A stretch of DNA of 64,000 nt from an uncultured Methanolobus sp. (GTDB lineage: Archaea > Halobacteriota > Methanosarcinia > Methanosarcinales > Methanosarcinaceae), in assembly GCF_963667555.1 (NCBI RefSeq), contig NZ_OY763421.1:1071562-1135561 (forward strand). Direction: 5' to 3'. Both the position numbers and the translations under genes were made by a program. Position 1 is the stretch's first letter. Every line of letters begins with the position of its first letter. Positions 17,839 through 24,585 of this stretch are shown piece by piece. The notes beneath the pieces were generated by a model. The model was not told the origin of the DNA. It made no database searches and saw only the letters and a list, made by a program, of their open reading frames with translations.

Positions 17839-17996
17839 GGCTGTTTTAAGAATTTGAAAATATTGTATTGTTTTGCAGCGTTGCACTGAGTTCACGAACC
17901 AAAAAGTACATTTCGTCCGTAACTTCTTTTATCCTTGACTCAATATGCTTAACAGAACCACATTCTATTAGATATATCTAACTACTACTGATAATA

Positions 17997-18075
17997 AGAT
18001 AATTATTTATCAAAATACTAGGTAATTTCTTCGAAAAACTCAGGTAATTTCTATAAAATATCGGGCAATTATCTT
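17997..18075 (+). promoter_or_regulatory. array of four helically phased repeats upstream of the EVE-like gene
   Basis: AGATAATTATT (17997), AGGTAATTTCT (18020), AGGTAATTTCT (18042) and GGGCAATTATC (18063) form a direct-repeat array with spacings of 23, 22 and about 21 bp, close to two helical turns. The core is RGRYAATT. The array ends about 45 bp before the start of the gene at 18120 and lies in the divergent gap with the geranylgeranyl reductase gene. It looks like an operator for a protein that binds cooperatively on one face of the DNA. The binding protein is unknown. Confidence 0.55.
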
Positions 18076-18119
18076 TTAGGATGAGTTTCAATATCATGGC
18101 TGTTTGAATGGTGAAAGAT

Positions 18120-18860
18120 ATGGTACGCGAACACAGGAACAATGTATGGGTGGTACGCACAGGTTATTGCGGTGTGCAGGAAAAGTCCTGCATAGAGAGG
18201 GATTTCATTTCTTTTGACCTGAACCTGCATGTCATGGACCTTTTCGGTGATGAGCTGCTGGATATCAAACACCAGTCCCCGAACTATAAGAAATATATGC
18301 ATTTTGGGGATAAGTACCGGGAATTCGATCAGAAGTTCAGGAAGGAGTTTGAGGATGCTATCAAAAACGTTGATTATTCCACGGAAAGACCTGAAATGGT
18401 CAAAAAGATGAAGCGGCTTAATAGTAAGCTCCAGCAATTCGATGATGAGGTCAAGCAGTTCGATGCTACTATGCATGAGTTCGATGAGTTTGAGCGTATG
18501 GAGCAGATGAAAAAGGCTCTGCTTGAAAGGTTAAGCACGCCTCCGGTTGATCTGCTTGAAGTGTGGGCAAAGGATGTGCTTCATTTTGTAAATGACATCA
18601 GGATATTCGATCTGATAGTTATTCCTCTTATGTGTGAAAAACAGGTGGCTATCGGCAGGGTGCGTGAGAATTATAAGTATCGTGAGGGTAAGGGTGTACT
18701 TAGCCACAGCAGGAAAGTTGACTGGCACGACACCAGAGTTCCATTTGAGAATATGTTCCACGGTTTTGAAGAGATACTGGAACGTCCGTCTTCGGTCACA
18801 CTACTAGGGGAACCAGAAAGGGAATTCGTCCTTGGCATAGTGGTGGACGATACTTTTTGA
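18120..18860 (+). CDS. protein with an EVE/Mrr-N-like domain split by a helical insertion
   Basis: A protein of about 246 residues. The N-terminal part (NVWVVRTGYCGVQEKSCIE, DFISFDL) and C-terminal part (LHFVNDIRIFDLIVIPL, VAIGRVRENYKYRE, LSHSRKVDW) together resemble the PUA/EVE-like domain found at the N-terminus of many Mrr-type restriction proteins, where it reads modified bases. Between them (about 50-140) is a charged helical insertion with repeated QFD and EFD words (QQFDDEVKQFD, MHEFDEFERM). No nuclease domain follows. I chose the ATG at 18120, which has GGTGA six bases upstream, over 18108. The fold assignment is by pattern memory and needs a profile search. A role in DNA or RNA modification sensing is inference. 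Confidence 0.65.
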   Translation: MVREHRNNVWVVRTGYCGVQEKSCIERDFISFDLNLHVMDLFGDELLDIKHQSPNYKKYMHFGDKYREFDQKFRKEFEDAIKNVDYSTERPEMVKKMKRLNSKLQQFDDEVKQFDATMHEFDEFERMEQMKKALLERLSTPPVDLLEVWAKDVLHFVNDIRIFDLIVIPLMCEKQVAIGRVRENYKYREGKGVLSHSRKVDWHDTRVPFENMFHGFEEILERPSSVTLLGEPEREFVLGIVVDDTF

Positions 18861-18879
18861 TCATCTCTTTTTTTGGTTC

Positions 18880-19140
18880 TGCAGAAATCCGGTCCATATG
18901 AAGGACACAAACTTTGTTTTTTAGTTCCAAAACCAAAAAAACAATTTGCAAGCTGAAACCAAAGAAACCATCCGCCGAAGGCGGCACATTCCAATACCTC
19001 TGCACAGAGAAAATTGCATTTATGCTTGAGAATTCTACAGAAGACATGCGAAAAAAGTAGTCCACTGCAACATGTCAATTATTTGTACGACATGATGGGA
19101 AAATGCCGGCTTCGCCGGACACTTCAGGCTCTTTTATATG
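18880..19140 (+). repeat. dispersed GC-hairpin repeat, copy 3
   Basis: Third copy. Hairpin A is CCGCC-GAA-GGCGG (18972-18984) and hairpin B is CCGGC-TTC-GCCGG (19096-19108). It is the copy most similar to copy 1, including TGCAACATGTCAATTATTTG and GACATGATGGGAAAA nearby. It lies between two plus-strand genes (EVE-like and FKBP). Confidence 0.8.
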
Positions 19141-19276
19141 CTTTTTAGCCGCTCCGCTGTTTTGCTGGCAAAAGATTCTTAAAGGCATATGAGTATAGCG
19201 TGCAGGTAATTCAATTCATAGATTTTATTCAGTAAATCTGACTATTAATCAAATAACTAATATCGAGTTGATCAAT

Positions 19277-20005
19277 TTGGCAATCGAGAAAGGAGATTTC
19301 ATAAAGATAAACTATACCGGTAAGTTCAATGACGGGCAGATCTTTGACACTACCGATGAACAGCTTGCAAAAGACAATGGTATCTACAACCCTCGCGGTG
19401 TTTACGGCGGAGATGTTGTTATTGTTGGCTCCGGCCACACTATCAAAGGTCTTGATGAGGACTTCATCGGCAAGGAAGTAGGATATTCCGGTAATGTTAC
19501 CATTGCACCAGAGTTGGCATTCGGTCCACACAATCCTGCTCTTGTTGAGACTGTTTCAGTCACAAAGCTTAAGGAACAGTTCGGTGAGCAGAGACCATAC
19601 CCGGGAATGCCTGTTGAACTCAACGGCAGACGTGGTGTAATCTCACAGATCATCGGCCGCAGAGTACGTGTTGACATGAACCATGCTCTTGCAGGTAAGG
19701 AAGTCGAGTACGAGTACACTATCGTTGAGAAGATCGAGGACAAGGTTGCTAAGGCACAGGGCCTTCTTTCACTCTACACCGGCATGCCAGAGATCGAGGT
19801 TGAGGTTACAGATGACCTTATCAGGATCTTCACTCCGATCGAGCTCGGATTTAACCAGAGATGGATCGTATCCAAGATGACCATCGCAAGCGAGCTTATC
19901 GACAAGCTGGGCATTGCAAGCCTCGAATACGTCGAGAAGCACCCATACGTCCCTCCAATGGCAGAAGTAGAGGAGACCGAAGAAGCTGAAGCTACAGAGG
20001 AATAA
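19277..20005 (+). CDS. FKBP-type peptidyl-prolyl isomerase (archaeal long form), TTG start
   Basis: A peptidyl-prolyl cis-trans isomerase and chaperone of about 242 residues. The FKBP core (IKINYTGKFNDGQIFDTT, FIGKEVG, PELAFG) holds an inserted flap domain (about 85-150), and a C-terminal domain about 90 residues long ends in an acidic tail. This is the archaeal long type that binds nascent or unfolded proteins. Two in-frame TTG codons are possible starts. I prefer 19277 because GAGTTGATC (19265-19273) matches the Shine-Dalgarno consensus at good spacing and gives the usual N-terminus AIEKGDFIKINYTG. Confidence 0.9.
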   Translation: MAIEKGDFIKINYTGKFNDGQIFDTTDEQLAKDNGIYNPRGVYGGDVVIVGSGHTIKGLDEDFIGKEVGYSGNVTIAPELAFGPHNPALVETVSVTKLKEQFGEQRPYPGMPVELNGRRGVISQIIGRRVRVDMNHALAGKEVEYEYTIVEKIEDKVAKAQGLLSLYTGMPEIEVEVTDDLIRIFTPIELGFNQRWIVSKMTIASELIDKLGIASLEYVEKHPYVPPMAEVEETEEAEATEE

Positions 20006-20136
20006 TCTTCCTCTTTACTTCTTACTTTATATAACATCTTAAATTATCTTCCCAAAATCGCCGGCAATTACTGTCAATATCGATTTTGTATCAAAACCCT
20101 TATATCCTAGGTCGCTATTAAGATACCATCCGACGT

Positions 20137-20222
20137 GCTGAGGTAGCCAAGTGGACTACGGCGCCGGTCTTGAAAACCGGTAGTGCTCGCGCGCTGCGGG
20201 AGTTCGAATCTCCCCCTCAGCG
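20137..20222 (+). tRNA. trnS-UGA: tRNA-Ser (anticodon UGA)
   Basis: A complete class II tRNA of 86 nt. The acceptor stem is GCTGAGG with CCTCAGC, the discriminator is G, the anticodon arm is CCGGT-CTTGAAA-ACCGG with anticodon TGA, a long serine-type variable arm follows, and the T arm is GGGAG-TTCGAAT-CTCCC. No CCA is encoded. A TATA-like CTTATATCC lies about 35 bp upstream and a T-run (20228-20235) follows. The gene-poor region with an IS1 element begins directly downstream. I found no second copy of the tRNA 3' end that would mark an integrated element. Confidence 0.95.
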
Positions 20223-20346
20223 TCGAAATTATTTTTTTTGATATTCAATTACGCAGTTATTGAATTATATTCACGAATTCAGTATCGATATTGAGCATAC
20301 AAGTGTACAGTTTAAATCTATATAGGTCATATATAAATAGGATTGG

Positions 20347-21101
20347 AAAATTTGGCTTTGGTATCTAAGTATAGTTATATAGATTGAGTGCCAATGTCTC
20401 AATATGAACTGTCCAAAATGTAAGAGTTCCAATCACAAAAAGAATGGAAAAGTTGGTGGGCGCCAACGCTACAAATGTCATGATTGCGGATACAATTATA
20501 CCGTAGAAATAAAATCAACTGCTAGTTCCACTTCTGTTAAAAGACAGGCATTACAACTTTATCTTGAAGGATTAGGTTTTCGTTCTATCGGAAGAATTTT
20601 AGGAGTAAGCCATGTTTCAGTATACAAATGGATTAAGAAATTTGGCCAGGAATTAGAGGATCTAAAAAACGAAAATGAGATAGAGATTGTAGAATTAGAT
20701 GAGATGCACACTTATATAGGTAACAAAAAAAATATTGCTGGATCTGGATTGCTATTGATAGAATTGGGAAAAGATTCATCAACTGTTCTTTTGGCAGCAG
20801 AGGAACAGAAACTGGCATACAACTATGGGACAAACTAAAGGATATTGGGATAAAAGAAGTCATGACGGATCATTGGAAAGCATATGCAGAGTTTATTCCA
20901 GAGGCCATTCATACTCGATCCAAAGCTGAAACATATACGGTAGAAGGATATAATAGTATATTCAGGCATTTTCTGGCAAGGTTGAGAAGAAAATCTAAAT
21001 GTTATACAAAGAGTCTTGAAATGTTGCGATACTCTGTCTTAATGTTAATGAAATACCGAAATAATGAGATGACTATGTTTGATTAACAATGCCGAAAATT
21101 T
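20347..21101 (+). mobile_element. IS1-family insertion sequence
   Basis: An element of about 755 bp, the usual size for IS1. The left end AAAATTTGGCTTTGGTATC (20347-20365) and the reverse complement of the right end GATTAACAATGCCGAAAATTT (21081-21101) form imperfect terminal inverted repeats of about 20 bp. No exact target duplication is visible, so the boundaries are approximate by a few bases. The transposase is in two frames. Confidence 0.75.
20404..21086 (+). CDS. IS1-family transposase, interrupted by a frame change at an A8 run
   Basis: Frame 1 (20404-20838) encodes an InsA-like zinc ribbon (CPKCKSSN, CHDCGY), a helix-turn-helix (FRSIGRILGVSHVSVYKWIK) and the start of the DDE domain (IVELDEMHTYIG). 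At AACAAAAAAAATATTGC (about 20720) reading must shift by -1 to continue as KYCWIWIAIDRIGKRF, then WDKLKDIGIKEVMTDHWKAY (the second Asp) and TYTVEGYNSIFRHFLARLRR (the Glu region), ending at 21086. A -1 shift on the A8 run restores a full transposase. It may be programmed slippage, as known for other IS elements, or a one-base deletion. Confidence 0.82.
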
Positions 21102-21121
21102 ATATTTGATTGAGGAAATTT

Positions 21122-21364
21122 ATGGGTTTAATAGATTCAATTTTTGATGGAATCATCACTATTATTTATACTATCATCGATGGATATGCAGAAAAAGCAG
21201 CAAAGGCTACAATTTTTTGTGTATTAGTACTCTTTGCAGGTGCAACCCTACATGATTCTTTGCACATAGGTTTCTCAGTATTTAATTTATTGAGGGACAT
21301 GAGTTCTGCAGTTTTACCTCTTGCAATATTGAGTTCTTTCACCAAGTTTATTAATAAGAATTGA
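21122..21364 (+). CDS. small membrane protein beside the IS element, unknown
   Basis: An 80-residue protein starting MGLIDSIFDGIITIIYT with two hydrophobic segments (about 25-45 and 55-75). I chose the ATG at 21122, preceded by TTGAGGAA; a TTG at 21110 is the upstream alternative. It starts 21 bp outside the IS1 right end, so the IS may have separated it from its own promoter. The next gene begins 17 bp after its stop. Nothing identifies its function. Confidence 0.6.
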   Translation: MGLIDSIFDGIITIIYTIIDGYAEKAAKATIFCVLVLFAGATLHDSLHIGFSVFNLLRDMSSAVLPLAILSSFTKFINKN

Positions 21365-21381
21365 AGTCGGAGAATACAATC

Positions 21382-21639
21382 GTGCTCAAAGATTTGTCTC
21401 TTGAAGATCGTATTTTTACTATGGTTATAGAAATCCTTGAGTGGTTAGTCTCAAAAATTATTTCAAAATATTCGTTCCCAATTTTTGCCTCCATCTTCGT
21501 ATTCATTGCTATATTTGTAAGTACCCATTCTTTGGACTTGGCTTTAGAATGGGTAAAAATAATCTGGATGATATACGGAATTGCTACAATGACTGCCGTG
21601 GGATTAATTACAAAGACAATATTAGAGGATATTATATGA
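21382..21639 (+). CDS. second small membrane protein of the pair, GTG start
   Basis: A protein of about 85 residues beginning (M)LKDLSLEDRIFTMVIEILEW, with hydrophobic segments at about 36-53 and 60-78. I prefer the GTG at 21382, nine bases after GGAG (21369-21372); a TTG at 21361 overlaps the upstream stop. The two proteins are similar in size and layout (amphipathic N-terminal helix, two membrane helices) and may be a functional pair. The function is unknown. Confidence 0.55.
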   Translation: MLKDLSLEDRIFTMVIEILEWLVSKIISKYSFPIFASIFVFIAIFVSTHSLDLALEWVKIIWMIYGIATMTAVGLITKTILEDII

Positions 21640-22159
21640 GGTGGATGCTATCAAACTAATTTTATGATATAGAAATTAGTTGTAAGTATCAAATTACTTG
21701 TTTTGTCCCCCTTCAAATCTTTTAATATATTTCTCATACTATTCTGGTAGGTGTCTCTTTTTTACCCACTCTTCAAAACAACAACATCATCATAATGATA
21801 CTCACTATATATTAGACCATAGATATATTAATATAGTAGAAAATAATACTAGGAACTGTGGCAAGAACTGCCAGACGGCAAATGTCACAAAAGGACCATG
21901 CGGTGGTACGATATGGGACTTATCCATATTTGGTGGTACGATATGGAAATCATCTGGAATCTCTCCGGTAGAAAAACGTAAAGAATTGGATTGCATGGAA
22001 ATGCTGAAAGATGTTCTCCCTCTCTGTCTGACATCAGCATTTCCTTCCTCCTCCGGAAGAGCAAAAGAGTATGAGTGGTAAGGGAGTGGGGGTAAAGCTC
22101 TCTTTAACATTCATTCTGAATTTGGGTGACGGGGTTATTGTCGATTCTTGGTTATGTGG
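21640..22159. other. non-coding stretch with a 15-bp direct repeat
   Basis: No convincing gene. GGTGGTACGATATGG occurs at 21902-21916 and again at 21932-21946, exactly 30 bp apart. ATATGG and CCATAT between them can pair. The core TACGATAT also occurs on the minus strand in element 1 near 5550 and beside the hairpin at 22502-22536. TGGCA-AGAAC-TGCCA (about 21860-21875) is a small hairpin downstream of a TATA-like ATTAATATAGTA. A 101-residue minus-strand ORF across this region has no protein-like features. Confidence 0.5.
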
Positions 22160-22440
22160 AAATCCTTTTTTCTTATTTATACGAGGGGGCACAAATGTTG
22201 ATTTTTAGTTCCACAAAAACATCAGAAACTAAATACAAAGTAACCATACGCCGAAGGCGGCACATTCCGATGATTCTGCACAGAAACTTATTCCCTGAAT
22301 TATTTCCTTTATGTTGAGAATTCGACATGAGTTTTTGAAGAATTTATATCTAAGTACAATTCAAATCAGTCATTTCATCTTATGGAAAAGCGCCGGCTTC
22401 GCCGTACCCTTCGGGATCGTTCAAGTAATTCACAATTTCC
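22160..22440 (+). repeat. dispersed GC-hairpin repeat, copy 4
   Basis: Fourth copy. Hairpin A is shortened to CGCC-GAA-GGCG (about 22249-22260), and hairpin B is CGGC-TTC-GCCG (about 22393-22404), with CCC-TTC-GGG following. Short ORFs through it read IRRRRH in several copies, but the frames break differently in each copy. Confidence 0.78.
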
Positions 22441-22501
22441 TTTCATTTTTAGACTCATGTCAAAAATGATAGCACAGAAAAACAGATACAATTAAGGAAG
22501 G

Positions 22502-22536
22502 TATGGAGCATCAACGTCCCGAATTGATGCTCCATA
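22502..22536. other. perfect 13-bp hairpin
   Basis: TATGGAGCATCAA (22502-22514) and TTGATGCTCCATA (22524-22536) pair perfectly around the loop CGTCCCGAA. It is followed by TCGTACAC, which repeats the TACGATAT motif on the other strand, and 30 bases later by a C-rich stretch (AACCCCAAACCTCAGCCCC). There is no T-run and no clear TATA box, so I do not call it a terminator or an RNA gene. Confidence 0.6.
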
Positions 22537-23198
22537 TCGTACACTAAGTTCCATTGTCGTTTTAACCCCAAACCTCAGCCCCAGTTCGATGACATCTTAC
22601 TTATTTGTGAGCTAATGGAAATATATAGCAAAACAAAATGTGTATAATTTAAAGTGATAGTTCCTGTCTGTATTTTCGTTCTATATTTTCTATCTATGGC
22701 ATCATATTGCTATTTTACCAAAAATAGATAAAATCAATATCCCCTATGCAAAAACATGTTCATAATCTGCAAAATCGGTCATGGATAAATATTGACTTGT
22801 AGGACAATTTATTGGGGTTATTATGTATCATAGTCCTACAGGCCAGAAGACAACCGGGAAGCATATCCCTTAATGGCAATAGATAGCACTTTTCTACTAA
22901 TAGTTTTACACCGGATTTCATATAGCATTATGAAGTGTACTGATAAGTCAGGTCTCTATATAGTTGTATGATAATATAATAGATCATCTTGTTTCTTTCA
23001 ATTGTTCTAAAGATCACTTGTCATGTAATTGTCTGCAGTGAACATATATCGTGAACATATGTCGTGAATTTCTGCTTCTTACAAGTAGAATACTTAATGC
23101 AACACAAAACTGGCATCAATTTAAAGACAAAATAAGAAGGAACATGTCCTTCATTTTTAATTATATTTGATAACTGAACTAAAAAAATTCATTTAGAT

Positions 23199-23345
23199 TC
23201 AGGCAAAAATAGCAATGGATTCAAACCTGACTGTTCCCTTCTGAGTCCAGTATCCGCAAGTTTCGCAATACTGGATATTGTTGTTCTCATTCAATTTTGA
23301 ATTACATTCAGGGCATATTTCTAGCTTATTTGTTTTTCCCATCAT
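23199..23345 (-). CDS. 48-residue zinc-ribbon protein
   Basis: A short minus-strand gene with its own signals: a TATA box (GGTATAAATAGG, about 23395-23406), AAGGGGACTT upstream of the ATG, and a start MMGKTNKLEICPECNSKL. CPEC and CETC, 14 residues apart, form a four-cysteine zinc ribbon, and the rest (GYWTQKGTVRFESIAIFA) is compact. Such minimal ribbons often bind nucleic acid or partner proteins. It is isolated in a gene-poor region. The function is unknown. Confidence 0.7.
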   Translation of the reverse strand: MMGKTNKLEICPECNSKLNENNNIQYCETCGYWTQKGTVRFESIAIFA

Positions 23346-23765
23346 TTTTAAGTCCCCTTTTCTTTTTAACGAGTATATTTCACTTAGTGTTTCTCCTATT
23401 TATACCTAGTACATAGGTTACTATATGTTATCCAATTAGAGTACAATTGCTATATAGATTCCATATTCTTGCTTTAAATCAAAATGAATACGTAAATCTC
23501 AATAATCCACAGAAAAAAAGTAATGAAGAAGCTTTTTTCATTCAAATGCAAATGGAAATGTATATATACATCTGTTTTGTAAAATTACTCATAAGCACTA
23601 ATATACAATAATAGGGATTCATAATGATGAATAATGTAGAATTCATCTTTTGAATGTTGATCATTAGTGTGTGTATAGCAAAGGAACGGCGTTAAGTTCA
23701 GGTATGGTGCAGTTCCTGGAAAAAACAAATGTACTAAGGAAAGTATAATAAGCGGAGGGGCACTC

Positions 23766-23852
23766 ATGCGTTTGCTGATAGCATTATTTATTTACACACT
23801 ACTCAATATTAAATCACTTCTTGGTCACTCAAAGACCGGAAGACATGCATAA
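23766..23852 (+). CDS. possible 28-residue membrane microprotein
   Basis: A very short ORF beginning MRLLIALFIYTLLNIKSLLG. It is preceded by an unusually strong site, GGAGGGG (23754-23760), five bases before the ATG. The predicted product is one hydrophobic helix with a basic tail (SKTGRHA). The strong ribosome binding site is the main support; length alone would not be enough. Confidence 0.35.
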   Translation: MRLLIALFIYTLLNIKSLLGHSKTGRHA

Positions 23853-24141
23853 ATATCTGTTTGGTAAGAACTTTGCATTAAGAATATTCCCTCATACTTC
23901 GGGGAAGTTCTGATTGCTTATAAAAAAATACGATCAGGTCTTACTTAAGAAACATGTTATAGCTTAAAATTATCAATGTTTCTCAGGAAGTCCTGGTACC
24001 ACCTTTTAACTATTTTGTGATACTGAATTTTTGCTGTTCGTTACGTATGTTTTTAAGTATTGAAGTATACCTGTACATCGTTTTCAACACCTCAGAACGA
24101 TTTATAAAAACTTAAATATCACTTCAATAATCTAATTAATA

Positions 24142-24221
24142 GGGCACGGTGGCATGTTTATCGCATGTCTTTGGCGGGAACTCGCATACCAACCAAGATT
24201 TACTGAGGGGTGCACGTGCCT
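24142..24221 (+). ncRNA. candidate structured small RNA (element 2)
   Basis: GGCACG (24143-24148) pairs with CGTGCC (24215-24220), and 24142/24221 adds a G-U pair. A T-run (TTTTTGCTGTTTT) begins at 24221 as a terminator. CTTAAATATC (24111-24120) is a TATA-like box about 25 bp upstream. Inside, GGTGGCATG can pair imperfectly with CATACCAACC, and GCG-GGAACT-CGC is a small hairpin. CATACCAACCA (24185-24195) is identical to a segment of element 5 at 38542. No open reading frame fits. I do not recognise a known riboswitch. Confidence 0.6.
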
Positions 24222-24316
24222 TTTTGCTGTTTTATGTTCTCTCGTTATTTTTTCAGAATATTTTATTATTCTAAATTATATAACAAAACATATATAGTAT
24301 TTATGTGATTTATTAG

Positions 24317-24399
24317 TGAGGCGTGATGATTTGCTTACTCAACTTTTAACTTACTAACCCACTCCCACACTAGCATCAGCAGATTAAACAAGCGCCTCA
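24317..24399 (+). ncRNA. candidate stem-clamped C-rich small RNA (element 3)
   Basis: TGAGGCGT (24317-24324) pairs with GCGCCTCA (24392-24399), including a U-G pair possible only on the plus strand. TGATG and CATCA can add an inner helix. The TATA box ACATATATAG (24289-24298) is about 25 bp upstream. The interior carries AACCCACTCCCACACT (24356-24371), identical over 16 nt to the minus strand of element 6 at 42198-42213. It ends about 190 bp before the large surface protein gene, so it could alternatively be a leader element of that gene. Confidence 0.6.
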
Positions 24400-24585
24400 A
24401 TTCCATGCTCAGTAAATATCTAGTTTCTATTTTCATATTCTTGATTTTAGTACCTGACATAATAATGATTATATGTGGTCTCTAAGTGCCGAATATCACC
24501 GGTTTGCTTTTTTATTTTATAATAACAGATATATACTTCGACTACCATATATGAGATATTATCTTTTTGAGAAAGGAATGGTACT

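Larger units (their letters stand above)
22541..24141. other. gene-poor AT-rich region
   Basis: Apart from the two very short genes listed separately, I see no coding sequence in these 1.6 kb. Noted items are an 8-bp inverted repeat (TGTAGGAC 22798-22805, GTCCTACA 22833-22840, loop 27 nt), a tandem duplication of GTGAACATAT near 23040-23065, and scattered TATA-like sequences. The low coding density after a tRNA gene and an IS element suggests a decayed or rearranged segment. Confidence 0.5.

Noticed and set aside
21805..22110. 101-residue minus-strand ORF in the gap after IS1
   Set aside because: No homologous character, no ribosome binding site, and it runs through a DNA direct repeat.
22798..22875. 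TGTAGGAC/GTCCTACA inverted repeat with a 16-codon ORF as a further small RNA or peptide gene
   Set aside because: The TATA-like sequence is too close and no terminator follows, so I list it only as an inverted repeat in the gene-poor region.
20137..24585. tRNA-Ser as attachment site of an integrated element
   Set aside because: No repeated tRNA 3' end, integrase gene or virus/plasmid genes are visible in the window.
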